Assembly (NCBI GenBank): GCA_947496705.1
Contig: CANMDW010000006.1
Location: 124,001 to 188,000, forward strand
Origin: an uncultured Aquimarina sp.
GTDB lineage: Bacteria; Bacteroidota; Bacteroidia; Flavobacteriales; Flavobacteriaceae
Length of the DNA stretch: 64,000 nucleotides
Direction: 5' to 3'
Positions 47,606-57,817 of the stretch are shown one piece after another. The notes under the pieces were generated by a model, which was not told where the DNA came from, did not search any database, and saw nothing but the letters and a program-made list of their open reading frames with translations. The first letter of the stretch is position 1. Each line of letters opens with the position of its first letter. The translations under genes and the position numbers were made by a program.

Positions 47606-49507
47606 TTACTTATAATCAAAAATATGAAGATCTTTTGCTTTTGTATAGAAAACTCTTTTTTCTACCTGATCAACATGGTATTGAGGTTTGTTACCCTCAA
47701 AAGTAAATTTATCTTTTTCTTCACCTGTATCTTTGCCTACCTGAACCAGGTATTTGGTTTCTGCATCATCTTTGGTAAAGTAAAATGCATAATCTTTGGT
47801 ATCTGCAGAACCATCATATCTGTTTGGGTTATAAAGAGCAGAGGCCGCCATTTGTGTATAGACTCCAGCTTGATATTGATTCACTCCTTTGTTTGCCTGA
47901 GAAAATCCACCTGTGCCCGGGGGTCTTATTCCCGAAACAGTTTCTACAGCTCCAGAGCTGGCTCCCATACCTGCATTATACACCCCTGCAACCTGATAAG
48001 CAGCACCTGCAACACTTGCAGCTGCCGATAATGCATTTAATAATTTACGACCAGTCTCTCCTGGTTGTGGATAATACTGTGTTTTTTTAACAACACCGTC
48101 TTTACCTACAATTACATATTCCCAGGAACTACTTAAAAAATAATTATCTCCTCTTACTTCCAGTCTATTAAAATCCTTGTGTTTTTTCAGCTCTAGTTTT
48201 TGGCTATTGTCTTTATTCCAATTTTTATCAGGATTTAACAAATACAATTTTTTACCATCAAGTACAATTACCGTTTTCTCCTTTTCATCATAAGCGATTC
48301 TTGTTTCTTCGTCTACAGCAAACTTCCACACTGCTTTTTTAAGTGCATCTTCATAATAGGCAATTCGGTATGGAGTGGCAATGATACTTCCTTTACTATA
48401 TCTAAATTCGTCATAGGTATCATCCTCACCAACTTCTGCCAAGAAATCGTTTCCATTAAATTTGGCCTTCTTCCAAACCTTTTTACCATTGTTATCTAAT
48501 AAAATTTTTCTTGCTCCATAGTACACCATATAGCCTTCGCTTACCTTTTCAACCTCATTGATCCTTCTTTTCTCAAAATCTTTTTTCCAAAGCTTCTCTC
48601 CGGTTTTATAGTCATACAAGCTACCTGCTTTTTCGTGCTTTACAAACATTTTTCCATCTACATTCCGGGCAAACATAAACCCTTCATCCAGCTTAAGCGG
48701 CTTTTTCCAGGCTTTGCTTCCATCTGCTGTATTAAAAGCAAAGACTTTTTCTCCCAGAGCAACCAATTTATTCATATTCATAGTCATTGTTGCTGCCAAC
48801 ATTGATCCAAGGCCACCTCCTGCAGCTTCTACTGCATATAAGATATCTTTGGAAGGATTAAGATATAATTTTCCTATTTTTTCTTCTTCATTAAGGATTA
48901 CACTTCCATTTTCACCATTAAGAATCAATAGATTAGATCCCAAAGTACATGCGATGTTGTTATTTTTGTCTACTACAATATTATCTAGTTTGCCTCTTTT
49001 TTTAAGTGTTAGCTCTGTGTTCCATTTTGTAGCATTTGATTTTAAAGAAACCAGAAAAACCTTGTTTTTAGTTTTATCCTCTGTAGAACACTGAAATATA
49101 AAAGATTCTAATTCTGGAACTATCTGGAATGATTTAATAGCTTTATACCCTTCTTTTTCTTTATCTAATAAAACGGTACCGTCTCTTGTATCGATCAATA
49201 AATTGCCTACAATAATATAGGGTGAAAATGGGACCAGTTTATAATTAGGCTCATCAGATTGGATCGCTCCTCCTAAAAGAGATATACGATCGCCTGCTAC
49301 TTCCCATATTTTAGTTCCTTTTTCTGCATCTATTCCTGCAACTTTTTTATCTGTTAGAATAATTGGAACTGCAGAAAACTCGTGAAAAAATAATTCTTCA
49401 ATTTTCCCCTCGAAGTTAACCTGCTTATCAGCACTTCGCTGAGCATAAAAGGTTGTGCTGGCAAATAAAAGTGCCAGTAAAAATAATTTAGTTAGATTTA
49501 GTTTCAT
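47606..49507 (-). CDS. Secreted PQQ-type beta-propeller repeat protein
   Basis: A 633-residue exported protein of unknown role. Signal peptide MKLNLTKLFLLALLFASTTFYAQ precedes propeller blades with the pattern GTKIWEVAG, DGSKAWKKPL, TGEKLWKKDF, NGKKVWKKAKF and LKKAVWKFAVD, typical of PQQ-like or BamB-type propellers. No PQQ ligands or catalytic motifs are seen, so it is probably a scaffold or binding protein. Near residues 500-540 there is an unusual Ala/Gly-rich hydrophobic stretch (NALSAAASVAGAAYQVAGVY, then NAGMGASSGA) that may be membrane-active. The frame opens at 49516, but the Met at 49507 starts the signal peptide. Confidence 0.8.
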   Translation of the reverse strand: MKLNLTKLFLLALLFASTTFYAQRSADKQVNFEGKIEELFFHEFSAVPIILTDKKVAGIDAEKGTKIWEVAGDRISLLGGAIQSDEPNYKLVPFSPYIIVGNLLIDTRDGTVLLDKEKEGYKAIKSFQIVPELESFIFQCSTEDKTKNKVFLVSLKSNATKWNTELTLKKRGKLDNIVVDKNNNIACTLGSNLLILNGENGSVILNEEEKIGKLYLNPSKDILYAVEAAGGGLGSMLAATMTMNMNKLVALGEKVFAFNTADGSKAWKKPLKLDEGFMFARNVDGKMFVKHEKAGSLYDYKTGEKLWKKDFEKRRINEVEKVSEGYMVYYGARKILLDNNGKKVWKKAKFNGNDFLAEVGEDDTYDEFRYSKGSIIATPYRIAYYEDALKKAVWKFAVDEETRIAYDEKEKTVIVLDGKKLYLLNPDKNWNKDNSQKLELKKHKDFNRLEVRGDNYFLSSSWEYVIVGKDGVVKKTQYYPQPGETGRKLLNALSAAASVAGAAYQVAGVYNAGMGASSGAVETVSGIRPPGTGGFSQANKGVNQYQAGVYTQMAASALYNPNRYDGSADTKDYAFYFTKDDAETKYLVQVGKDTGEEKDKFTFEGNKPQYHVDQVEKRVFYTKAKDLHIFDYK

Positions 49508-49597
49508 AATTGCCATTAATTTAAAAGGTTATAAAAATTGATATGATAGGGAGATTAGTTCGAAACTGAAAATTTTAATGTCGCGCAAATTTAACAT

Positions 49598-49639
49598 AAT
49601 AATAAGAATTCACCAATGCATTGGTGAATTCTTATTATT
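49598..49639. terminator. Perfect 42 bp palindrome downstream of gyrB
   Basis: AATAATAAGAATTCACCAAT followed by G (49598-49618) is exactly matched by its reverse complement (49619-49639) with no loop bases. It lies 14 bp after the gyrB stop codon and is AT-rich at its base, consistent with an intrinsic terminator working in both directions. Confidence 0.75.
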
Positions 49640-49652
49640 TTACAATATGATA

Positions 49653-51605
<1,953 letters not shown>

Positions 51606-51632
51606 TTATTATTTTATTTTTTTGACAACAAA

Positions 51633-51662
51633 CAAAGATAAAAAAACAGCAACATGATCAAA
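51633..51662 (-). promoter_or_regulatory. gyrB promoter (Bacteroidota-type -7/-33)
   Basis: Read on the minus strand, TATCTTTG (51640-51633) matches the -7 consensus TAnnTTTG exactly and TTTG (51662-51659) matches the -33 element with an 18 bp spacer. This would give a leader of roughly 30-35 nt before the gyrB ATG. It is the best promoter match I found in the window. Confidence 0.75.
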
Positions 51663-51866
51663 GGATTTAGCAAAGGATCATTTAAAGAGTTATCAACAAT
51701 TAATCAAGATTACTACCAGAAAAAGAAAAAATGCTCTTAAAAACGATAAAAATAGCCTTAAAATCAATTTAAGATTAAAATAACATTTTTATGACACTTT
51801 ATAGTTAAAGAAAAAATCTATTAAAAATGAATGGCCTAAAACCTTTTTTAAGAACACAGCCCGGTA

Positions 51867-52883
51867 TCATATTTTCAGCTTTGCCCCCGATCCATTTTTT
51901 TCAGAAAAAACGATGTTTCCATTATTAAAGGTTACCCCATCGGCTATATCTTTTTTAAATAACATTGCACCATCGGCATCAATATATTCTAAAAGAGGCG
52001 CCAACTGACAAAGAGCTGATATACCTATAGAAGATTCGGTCATACAACCCGCCATGACCTTAAGGTTGTTTTGTTTTGCTTTCTTAATCATACGCAAAGC
52101 CGGGGTTATTCCGCCACACTTCATTAATTTAATGTTTATTCCATCAAAAGTATCTACACATTGTATCACATCTTCTTCCCGTTGGCAGCTCTCATCTGCT
52201 ATGAGAGGTAAAGCCGTATGTTCTTTAACGGTCTTCATTTCTATCCAGTTTGAGGCTTTGAGAGGTTGCTCGATAAACTCAACGCCCAGCTCCTTAATAA
52301 AAACCGCATTTTGAATGGTTTCTTCGGCAGTCCATCCACAATTGGCATCCACCCTGAAAACTGCATCGGTGACCTTCCTTAATTCTTGTATTATCTCTAA
52401 ATCCTTATCTGTTCCCAGTTTGATTTTGTAAATTGGCCAATGAAATTTGGTTATTTTCTTCTTCATAAGCGCTACCGAATCTATTCCAATAGTATAATTG
52501 GTCATAGGAAGATGACTGTCAGAATCACTCCAAAATCTTCGCAGCGGCTTATTTTCTTTCTGAGCATACCAATCCCAAAAGGCGCAGTCTATAGCACAAA
52601 GCGAAAAGTAATCGTCTTTTAATGGTTCTTTCAACAATTCCCACAATTCAGATGGATGTAATTCCCTTGCTTTAGGAATTATACTTAAAACCTTACTTAC
52701 CGATGCCTCAAGTTTATCCAACGTACTATTATAATATGGATTTACGGTAGCTTCACCATAACCTGTATAATTGCCACACGAGATCGATACGATAAAGGTT
52801 TGTTGATGTGTTACCGTATATCTGGAAATTGTAAATGGATCCTGTAGTGGCAGCGTGAATTTTTGATATTGCAGTTTTAGCAT
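51867..52883 (-). CDS. Dipeptide epimerase, enolase superfamily (L-Ala-D/L-Glu epimerase-like)
   Basis: Likely racemises the second residue of dipeptides such as L-Ala-D-Glu during murein peptide recycling. The 338-residue protein has the enolase-superfamily capping domain (about 1-120) and a barrel with the KxK catalytic motif in YKIKLGTD (about 162), metal ligands in RVDANCGW (Asp), EFIEQPL (Glu) and LIADESC (Asp), and a second catalytic Lys in INIKLMKCGG. The C-terminal IDADGAML motif is typical of this group. The frame is open to 52898, but the Met at 52883 starts conserved sequence. Exact dipeptide preference is not readable from sequence. Confidence 0.88.
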   Translation of the reverse strand: MLKLQYQKFTLPLQDPFTISRYTVTHQQTFIVSISCGNYTGYGEATVNPYYNSTLDKLEASVSKVLSIIPKARELHPSELWELLKEPLKDDYFSLCAIDCAFWDWYAQKENKPLRRFWSDSDSHLPMTNYTIGIDSVALMKKKITKFHWPIYKIKLGTDKDLEIIQELRKVTDAVFRVDANCGWTAEETIQNAVFIKELGVEFIEQPLKASNWIEMKTVKEHTALPLIADESCQREEDVIQCVDTFDGINIKLMKCGGITPALRMIKKAKQNNLKVMAGCMTESSIGISALCQLAPLLEYIDADGAMLFKKDIADGVTFNNGNIVFSEKNGSGAKLKI

Positions 52884-52896
52884 CGCTAAATATAAC

Positions 52897-52926
52897 AAAA
52901 CCCTGAGAAAGTTTTCTCAGGGTTTT
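52897..52926 (-). terminator. Intrinsic terminator of asnB
   Basis: AAAACCCTGAGAAA and TTTCTCAGGGTTTT form a perfect 14 bp stem with a 2 bp loop, 46 bp after the asnB stop on the minus strand, with T-rich ends. It also lies 13 bp upstream of the epimerase start codon, so the epimerase may rely on read-through or a promoter overlapping this hairpin. Confidence 0.82.
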
Positions 52927-52972
52927 ATACCAGTTCTTATTTGAAATTACTGCAAAGAAAATTGAGATATTT

Positions 52973-54655
52973 TCACTCGACTTCAGAAGCTTCATAGGAT
53001 TCTTCATGCACATTAGCTACTGCCCTGCCACTTGGATCATTCATATTTTTGAACGCTTCATCCCATTCGAGAGCAATTTTTGTGCTACAAGCAACTGATG
53101 GTTCTTGTGGTACACATAGTGCTGCAGCGTCACTCGGGAAATGCCCTTCAAAAATTGAGCGATAGTAAAATTCTTCTTTATTTTGTGGAGTTTGTATCGG
53201 AAATCTGAAATGAGCATTCGTTATTTGCTCATCTGTCACTTCTTTTTCAACTACTTTTTTCAGCGTATCAATCCAGCTATACCCAACTCCATCAGAGAAC
53301 TGCTCTTTTTGTCTCCAGGCTACACTTTCTGGTAAATAGGATTCAAAAGCTTTACGAATAACCCATTTTTCCATTCGCTCGCCATTAATCATCTTATCCT
53401 GTGGGTTAATGCGCATAGCTACATCCATAAATTCTTTGTCCAAAAACGGCACACGACCTTCGATTCCCCATGCCGCTAGTGATTTGTTGGCCCGCAAACA
53501 GTCATACATATGCAACTTGTCTAATTTACGCACTGTTTCTTCATGGAATTCTTGTGCACTCGGGGCTTTATGAAAGTATAAATACCCTCCAAAAATCTCA
53601 TCGGCTCCTTCTCCAGACAACACCATTTTTACACCCATTGACTTGATAACTCTTGCCATTAAATACATAGGAGTAGATGCTCTTATCGTAGTGATATCAT
53701 ACGTCTCAAGGTTATAGATTACATCTTTGATAGCATCCAGGCCTTCCTGGATGGTAAATTTGATTTCGTGATGAACAGTGCCAATATGATCTGCAACTTT
53801 TTGTGCTGCCTCCAGGTCTGGAGAGCCCTCTAATCCAACAGAAAAAGAGTGCAGTTGTGGCCACCAGGCTTCTTTGGTATCATCAGATTCTATACGTTTA
53901 TCGGCATATTTTTTGGCAATAGCAGAAGTCACTGAGGAATCCAGACCACCTGATAGTAATACTCCATAGGGGACATCAGACATTAATTGTCTATGAACTG
54001 CTGCTTCTAGTGCATCTCTAACCTCATCAATACTTGTTTGGTTTTCCTGTACTGCCATATAATCTGACCAATCTCTGACATACCATTTTTTTGGTGCTCC
54101 ATCTTTACTGAATAGATAATGACCCGGAGGAAACAACTCTATCTTTGTGCAAACCCCTTCCAGGGCCTTTAATTCTGAAGCTACATAGAAGGTTCCATTC
54201 TGATCCCAACCCATATAAAGTGGAATAATGCCCATATGGTCTCTGGCAATAAAATAAGTATCGTTTTCTGAATCATATAAGGCGAAAGCAAAAATACCAT
54301 TCAACTCATCGATAAAATCAACCCCTTTCTCCTGATACAATGCCAAAATTATTTCACAATCAGATTCTGTCTGAAAATTATAGTTTCCTTCAAATTGTTT
54401 ACGAAGCTCCCGATGATTATATATTTCGCCATTGGCAGCCAAAACAAACCTTTTATCCTGGCTAAACAGGGGTTGTTTTCCCGAAACCGGATCTACAATA
54501 GCTAATCGCTCATGTGCCAGTATTGCATTTTTGTTTGCATAAATCCCACTCCAATCGGGACCCCTATGACGGATTTTTTTGGACATTTCCAATAACTGAG
54601 GCCTTAACACCTCCGAATCTTGCTTTACATCAAAAGCACAAACAATTCCACACAT
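52973..54655 (-). CDS. asnB: Asparagine synthetase B (glutamine-hydrolysing)
   Basis: Makes asparagine from aspartate with glutamine as nitrogen donor and ATP. The 560-residue protein starts MCGIVCAFD, with Cys2 as the glutaminase nucleophile exposed after Met removal. HERLAIVDPVSGKQPLFS, ANGEIYNHRELR and SDCEIILALYQEKG complete the glutaminase domain. The synthetase domain has the PP-loop VLLSGGLDSSVTSAI (about 232-246) and MVLSGEGADEIFGGYLY. The length matches class B synthetases. The next gene upstream (54916) is divergent. Confidence 0.97.
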   Translation of the reverse strand: MCGIVCAFDVKQDSEVLRPQLLEMSKKIRHRGPDWSGIYANKNAILAHERLAIVDPVSGKQPLFSQDKRFVLAANGEIYNHRELRKQFEGNYNFQTESDCEIILALYQEKGVDFIDELNGIFAFALYDSENDTYFIARDHMGIIPLYMGWDQNGTFYVASELKALEGVCTKIELFPPGHYLFSKDGAPKKWYVRDWSDYMAVQENQTSIDEVRDALEAAVHRQLMSDVPYGVLLSGGLDSSVTSAIAKKYADKRIESDDTKEAWWPQLHSFSVGLEGSPDLEAAQKVADHIGTVHHEIKFTIQEGLDAIKDVIYNLETYDITTIRASTPMYLMARVIKSMGVKMVLSGEGADEIFGGYLYFHKAPSAQEFHEETVRKLDKLHMYDCLRANKSLAAWGIEGRVPFLDKEFMDVAMRINPQDKMINGERMEKWVIRKAFESYLPESVAWRQKEQFSDGVGYSWIDTLKKVVEKEVTDEQITNAHFRFPIQTPQNKEEFYYRSIFEGHFPSDAAALCVPQEPSVACSTKIALEWDEAFKNMNDPSGRAVANVHEESYEASEVE

Positions 54656-54915
54656 ATTCTTCTTTTTCTGTTAATTGAGACATCAAAGATTCGTTTATAG
54701 TTACAAAATTAAAACAATAAATTGAGTATAGCTTTCATATTTAAACATTATACAGATAATACATTATAAACAGAAACTCGCATTACTTTATAAGGTAACT
54801 TGCACTATCAGATTGTTATTTGGAACTTTTAACAGAATTTATAGATACGATTAACATTTAACTTGTAAGTTCCCCTATAACTTTACGTCAGTTATAGAAA
54901 TTAAAAATCACAATT

Positions 54916-55449
54916 ATGAAAAAATCACTCTTTTTCGTTGCCATTATGTTATTAGGCACATTATCAACTGTAAATGCTCAAAAATTTGCAGGATTGCAAA
55001 AAAGTCCAACAGACATTGCTTATGCAAAAGCAGATAGAAATGCCAAACCGGCTATTAAAGTTATTTATAGTCGTCCACAGAAAAAAGACAGAAAGATTTT
55101 CGGAAACCTTGTAAATTATGATAAAGTATGGAGAACAGGGGCAGATGAAGCTACCGAAATCAAATTCATGCAGGATGTAAAAATGGGAGATCAAACTATT
55201 AAAGCTGGTACATATTCATTATTTACTATTCCTGGTGAAAAAGAATGGACTATTATTATTAATTCTGATTTGGATAGTTGGGGAGCATATTCGTATGATA
55301 AAGGAAAAGATGTAGCCAGAATAAAAGTGCCTGCTGCATCGGGAGAAGCTCTCGAAGTATTCTCAATCGCTTTCAAAAAAGTAGATAAAGGTTACCATAT
55401 GGTTATGGGCTGGGATACTGCTCGTGTTGAAGTTCCGTTTTATATGTAA
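54916..55449 (+). CDS. DUF2911 domain secreted protein
   Basis: A 177-residue exported protein in a family of unknown function widespread in Bacteroidota. Signal peptide MKKSLFFVAIMLLGTLSTVNAQ; then KVIYSRPQKKDRKIFGNLVN, YDKVWRTGADEATEIKF, IKAGTYSLFTIPGEKEWTII and MVMGWDTARVEVPFYM, the characteristic DUF2911 pattern of a compact beta-rich domain. It is monocistronic, between divergent asnB and a strong terminator. Confidence 0.92.
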   Translation: MKKSLFFVAIMLLGTLSTVNAQKFAGLQKSPTDIAYAKADRNAKPAIKVIYSRPQKKDRKIFGNLVNYDKVWRTGADEATEIKFMQDVKMGDQTIKAGTYSLFTIPGEKEWTIIINSDLDSWGAYSYDKGKDVARIKVPAASGEALEVFSIAFKKVDKGYHMVMGWDTARVEVPFYM

Positions 55450-55494
55450 TCACATATTTTTTTTAATGAAAACTTCAAATGAGTTCTAATTAAA

Positions 55495-55530
55495 AAATAA
55501 ACCCGGTGAAAAAATCACCGGGTTTATTTT
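55495..55530 (+). terminator. Intrinsic terminator of the DUF2911 gene
   Basis: AAATAAACCCGGTGA and TCACCGGGTTTATTT form a perfect 15 bp stem around a five-A loop, followed by a T run, 46 bp after the stop codon. The A run upstream could also let it work on the minus strand. Confidence 0.9.
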
Positions 55531-56541
55531 TTAAACTTATTTTGCCCCAAAATAAGTGATTGTGATTATTCCTATAAAAGGAATAACATAAATCTTATTT
55601 ACCTGCTCATTGCGCGACTTGACGCTCCAGGTAGTTCTTTCAGAAATTCCATTACAATTCTAAAAGTTAATCTGAATTTTGTGTAAAATAACCCCATATG
55701 TTTTTTTTAAAATTAATACAAATATAACATCCTAATAACGTGATGTCAATAGTTCATTATACATTTTAGATATAATTTAAGATTTAATCGACCACATGCA
55801 TAAAAATCTCAATTTAAGGTAATTTCCTTTTCACATTTTATTCTTTTTTACCAGACAAACGGTGTAATTTCCCCAAATCATGTAATTAATACATAAAATA
55901 TAATTTTTTGATCCCCCCTTTATATTATATCGCAGTGTTTTTTCAGCATATTGCAGATATACCTATCTGTGGATAGCATGGCTGCAAGCCGATGGTAACT
56001 GTCTTAAAAAATTTCTCAATGCTTTCACATCAATTACCAAAATACCGTAAAATAATTTCATAACCACTTGAATTTTAAATTGTTAAACAAAGATACTGCA
56101 CATTCTTTCTTGCCTGGAAAAAATTAACAGTTTAAAAACAAAATTTTAGATATAAAACATCCTTACAACGTCATATAACAAAAAGCTACTTTCTTTCTGT
56201 TAAATTTTGAAGAAATACCTTACATTAACAAGCATTGATTCAGGGGTTTTCTCCCCCTTTTCTAATAATCTGTATCATTAAAATGACTTCAAATCTTGTA
56301 AAACACAAAGTACTTTCAAAACTAACAACATTCTAATTGGATAATTTTAATTCCCCTATATCTTAATTCAAAAAAAAAGAGACCTAACACCATTTGGGGG
56401 TTTGGTCTCTGAATTCTTTAAATAAGTTTGGAATAAATATACCTAAATAAATTTAAGTAATCAAGTAAAATACCATAAAAAAAATAAGGGTTTTCAACAA
56501 CTTTATTAACCGATGTTTTTGAAGAAAAACAGTATTGTTCT
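55531..56541. other. About 1 kb AT-rich intergenic region
   Basis: Very AT-rich sequence between the DUF2911 terminator and queE. I see no gene with a start codon and no tandem repeat. The only clear structure is the queE terminator near 56370-56409. A 40-codon minus-strand frame without a start (55537-55659) is noted among the rejected observations. Confidence 0.5.
56370..56409 (-). terminator. Intrinsic terminator of queE
   Basis: GAGACCTAACACC and GGGGGTTTGGTCTC pair with two mismatches. On the minus strand the stem is followed by a run of eight or more T. It is about 130 bp past the queE stop codon. Confidence 0.8.
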
Positions 56542-57171
56542 TTAGGGAATATTGAGATACTTATGAGTTTGAAGTGAAACCTTCCACTTGGGGTTTTTCA
56601 TCACATAATCTACGATAAGCGGTATCATTCTTTCCCTCACACTCCATTCTGGTTGGAGGTATAAAATACAATGATCTGAGACTTTGGCAGCCTGCGATTC
56701 TGCAAAAGCGAAATCACTTTTATTAAAAATGATGCATTTTAATTCATCTGCCTGTTCATAAATCTCTTCTTTTGGAAGCATTACTTTCTTGGGAGAAAGA
56801 CAAATCCAGTCCCATTCACCGGTTAAGGGATATGCTCCTGATGTCTCAATATGAGTTTTAGCACCACTACGTTTCAAACCCTGCGTTAACAGTGTCATAT
56901 CCCAGGTAAGAGGTTCTCCTCCCGTAACAACTACCACATCACTGTATTGTAAAGCATTTTTTACAATAAAATCTGTATCTGTTGGCGGATGCAGATCTGC
57001 ATTCCAGCTCTCTTTCACATCACACCAATGACACCCCACATCACACCCTCCTATTCTCACAAAATAAGCAGCTGTTCCTTTATGATACCCTTCTCCCTGA
57101 ATGGTATAAAATTCTTCCATAAGAGGAAGCATTTTACCCTCATCTACTAATTCCTGAATACTTTCTTGCAT
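56542..57171 (-). CDS. queE: 7-carboxy-7-deazaguanine synthase
   Basis: Radical SAM enzyme in queuosine (7-deazaguanine) biosynthesis, converting carboxytetrahydropterin to CDG. The 209-residue protein has the QueE opening EEFYTIQGEGYHKGTAAYFV, an Fe-S cluster motif in GGCDVGCHWCDVKESW (a CxxxCxxC arrangement), SAM-binding VVVTGGEPLTWDM and the C-terminal VSLQTHKYLNIP. The length is typical. No preQ1 riboswitch is visible in the 89 bp between this gene and the upstream RidA gene. Other que genes are not in the window. Confidence 0.95.
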   Translation of the reverse strand: MQESIQELVDEGKMLPLMEEFYTIQGEGYHKGTAAYFVRIGGCDVGCHWCDVKESWNADLHPPTDTDFIVKNALQYSDVVVVTGGEPLTWDMTLLTQGLKRSGAKTHIETSGAYPLTGEWDWICLSPKKVMLPKEEIYEQADELKCIIFNKSDFAFAESQAAKVSDHCILYLQPEWSVRERMIPLIVDYVMKNPKWKVSLQTHKYLNIP

Positions 57172-57178
57172 AAGGCTG

Positions 57179-57186
57179 CAAAGGTA
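57179..57186 (-). promoter_or_regulatory. Candidate -7 box for queE
   Basis: On the minus strand the sequence reads TACCTTTG, an exact match to TAnnTTTG, 7 bp upstream of the ATG. No good -33 element was found at the expected distance, and the leader would be almost absent, so this is tentative. Confidence 0.3.
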
Positions 57187-57260
57187 AATAATATTACATT
57201 ACGAATTCAGGATCCTGATCTACGATTTTAGGAGATATTGTTGATGAATATTATCAAATC

Positions 57261-57719
57261 TCATTTAGATTTAACCGCAATACATTCAATCTCTATCCTG
57301 GCACCTACTGCCAAACCACTGGCTGCAAAGGTAGTTCTTGCAGGTTTCTGTGGAAAATAAGTGGTATATACCTTGTTAAAGGCCGAAAAATCCTCAATAT
57401 CTTCCAATATCACTGTACACTTTACCACATGATCCATCTGCATCCCATGTTGTGCTAAAACAGCTTTGATGTTTTCTAATGTCTGCTTTGTTTCAGCTTG
57501 AATTCCTCCTTCAACCAATTTTCTGGTAGTATGATCCATTCCTACCTGACCCGATAAAAAATACATATCCCCTACCTGAACCGCATCAGAATAAGGAGCT
57601 CTCGATTTTTTAGGCTCATGAGTCTTATGAAAAATCACATCATCTGTTATTACTTGAGATTGGATGCTATGATGTATTACAAGTGTAAAAACACAAATAA
57701 TGATAGCTACTTTGTTCAT
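57261..57719 (-). CDS. Secreted RidA-family protein
   Basis: RidA proteins hydrolyse reactive enamine/imine intermediates in the cytoplasm, but this 152-residue member has a clear signal peptide (MNKVAIIICVFTLVIHHSIQS), so it is predicted to be periplasmic. The domain is complete: APYSDAVQVGDMYFLSGQVG, ETKQTLENIKAVLAQHGMQM, VVKCTVILEDIEDFSAFNKV, FPQKPARTTFAASGLAVGAR (with the conserved Arg that binds the substrate carboxylate) and IEIECIAVKSK. It lies upstream of queE on the same strand, 89 bp apart. A periplasmic role is unknown. Confidence 0.88.
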   Translation of the reverse strand: MNKVAIIICVFTLVIHHSIQSQVITDDVIFHKTHEPKKSRAPYSDAVQVGDMYFLSGQVGMDHTTRKLVEGGIQAETKQTLENIKAVLAQHGMQMDHVVKCTVILEDIEDFSAFNKVYTTYFPQKPARTTFAASGLAVGARIEIECIAVKSK

Positions 57720-57817
57720 AACCGTACTATATTTAATTATTACTTAGCATTAAAAATAGCGTATAATTTCTATAGAAAAGTTAAGATGCCTATTTTTATC
57801 AAAAAATCAAATCAACT

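Noticed and set aside
55537..55659. A 40-codon minus-strand frame containing NKIYVIPFIGIITITYFGAK.
   Set aside because: It has no start codon, the region is very AT-rich and a frame of this size is expected by chance; no homologue is recognised.
57172..57260. preQ1 riboswitch upstream of queE.
   Set aside because: No short pseudoknot-like aptamer pattern was seen in the 89 bp gap.
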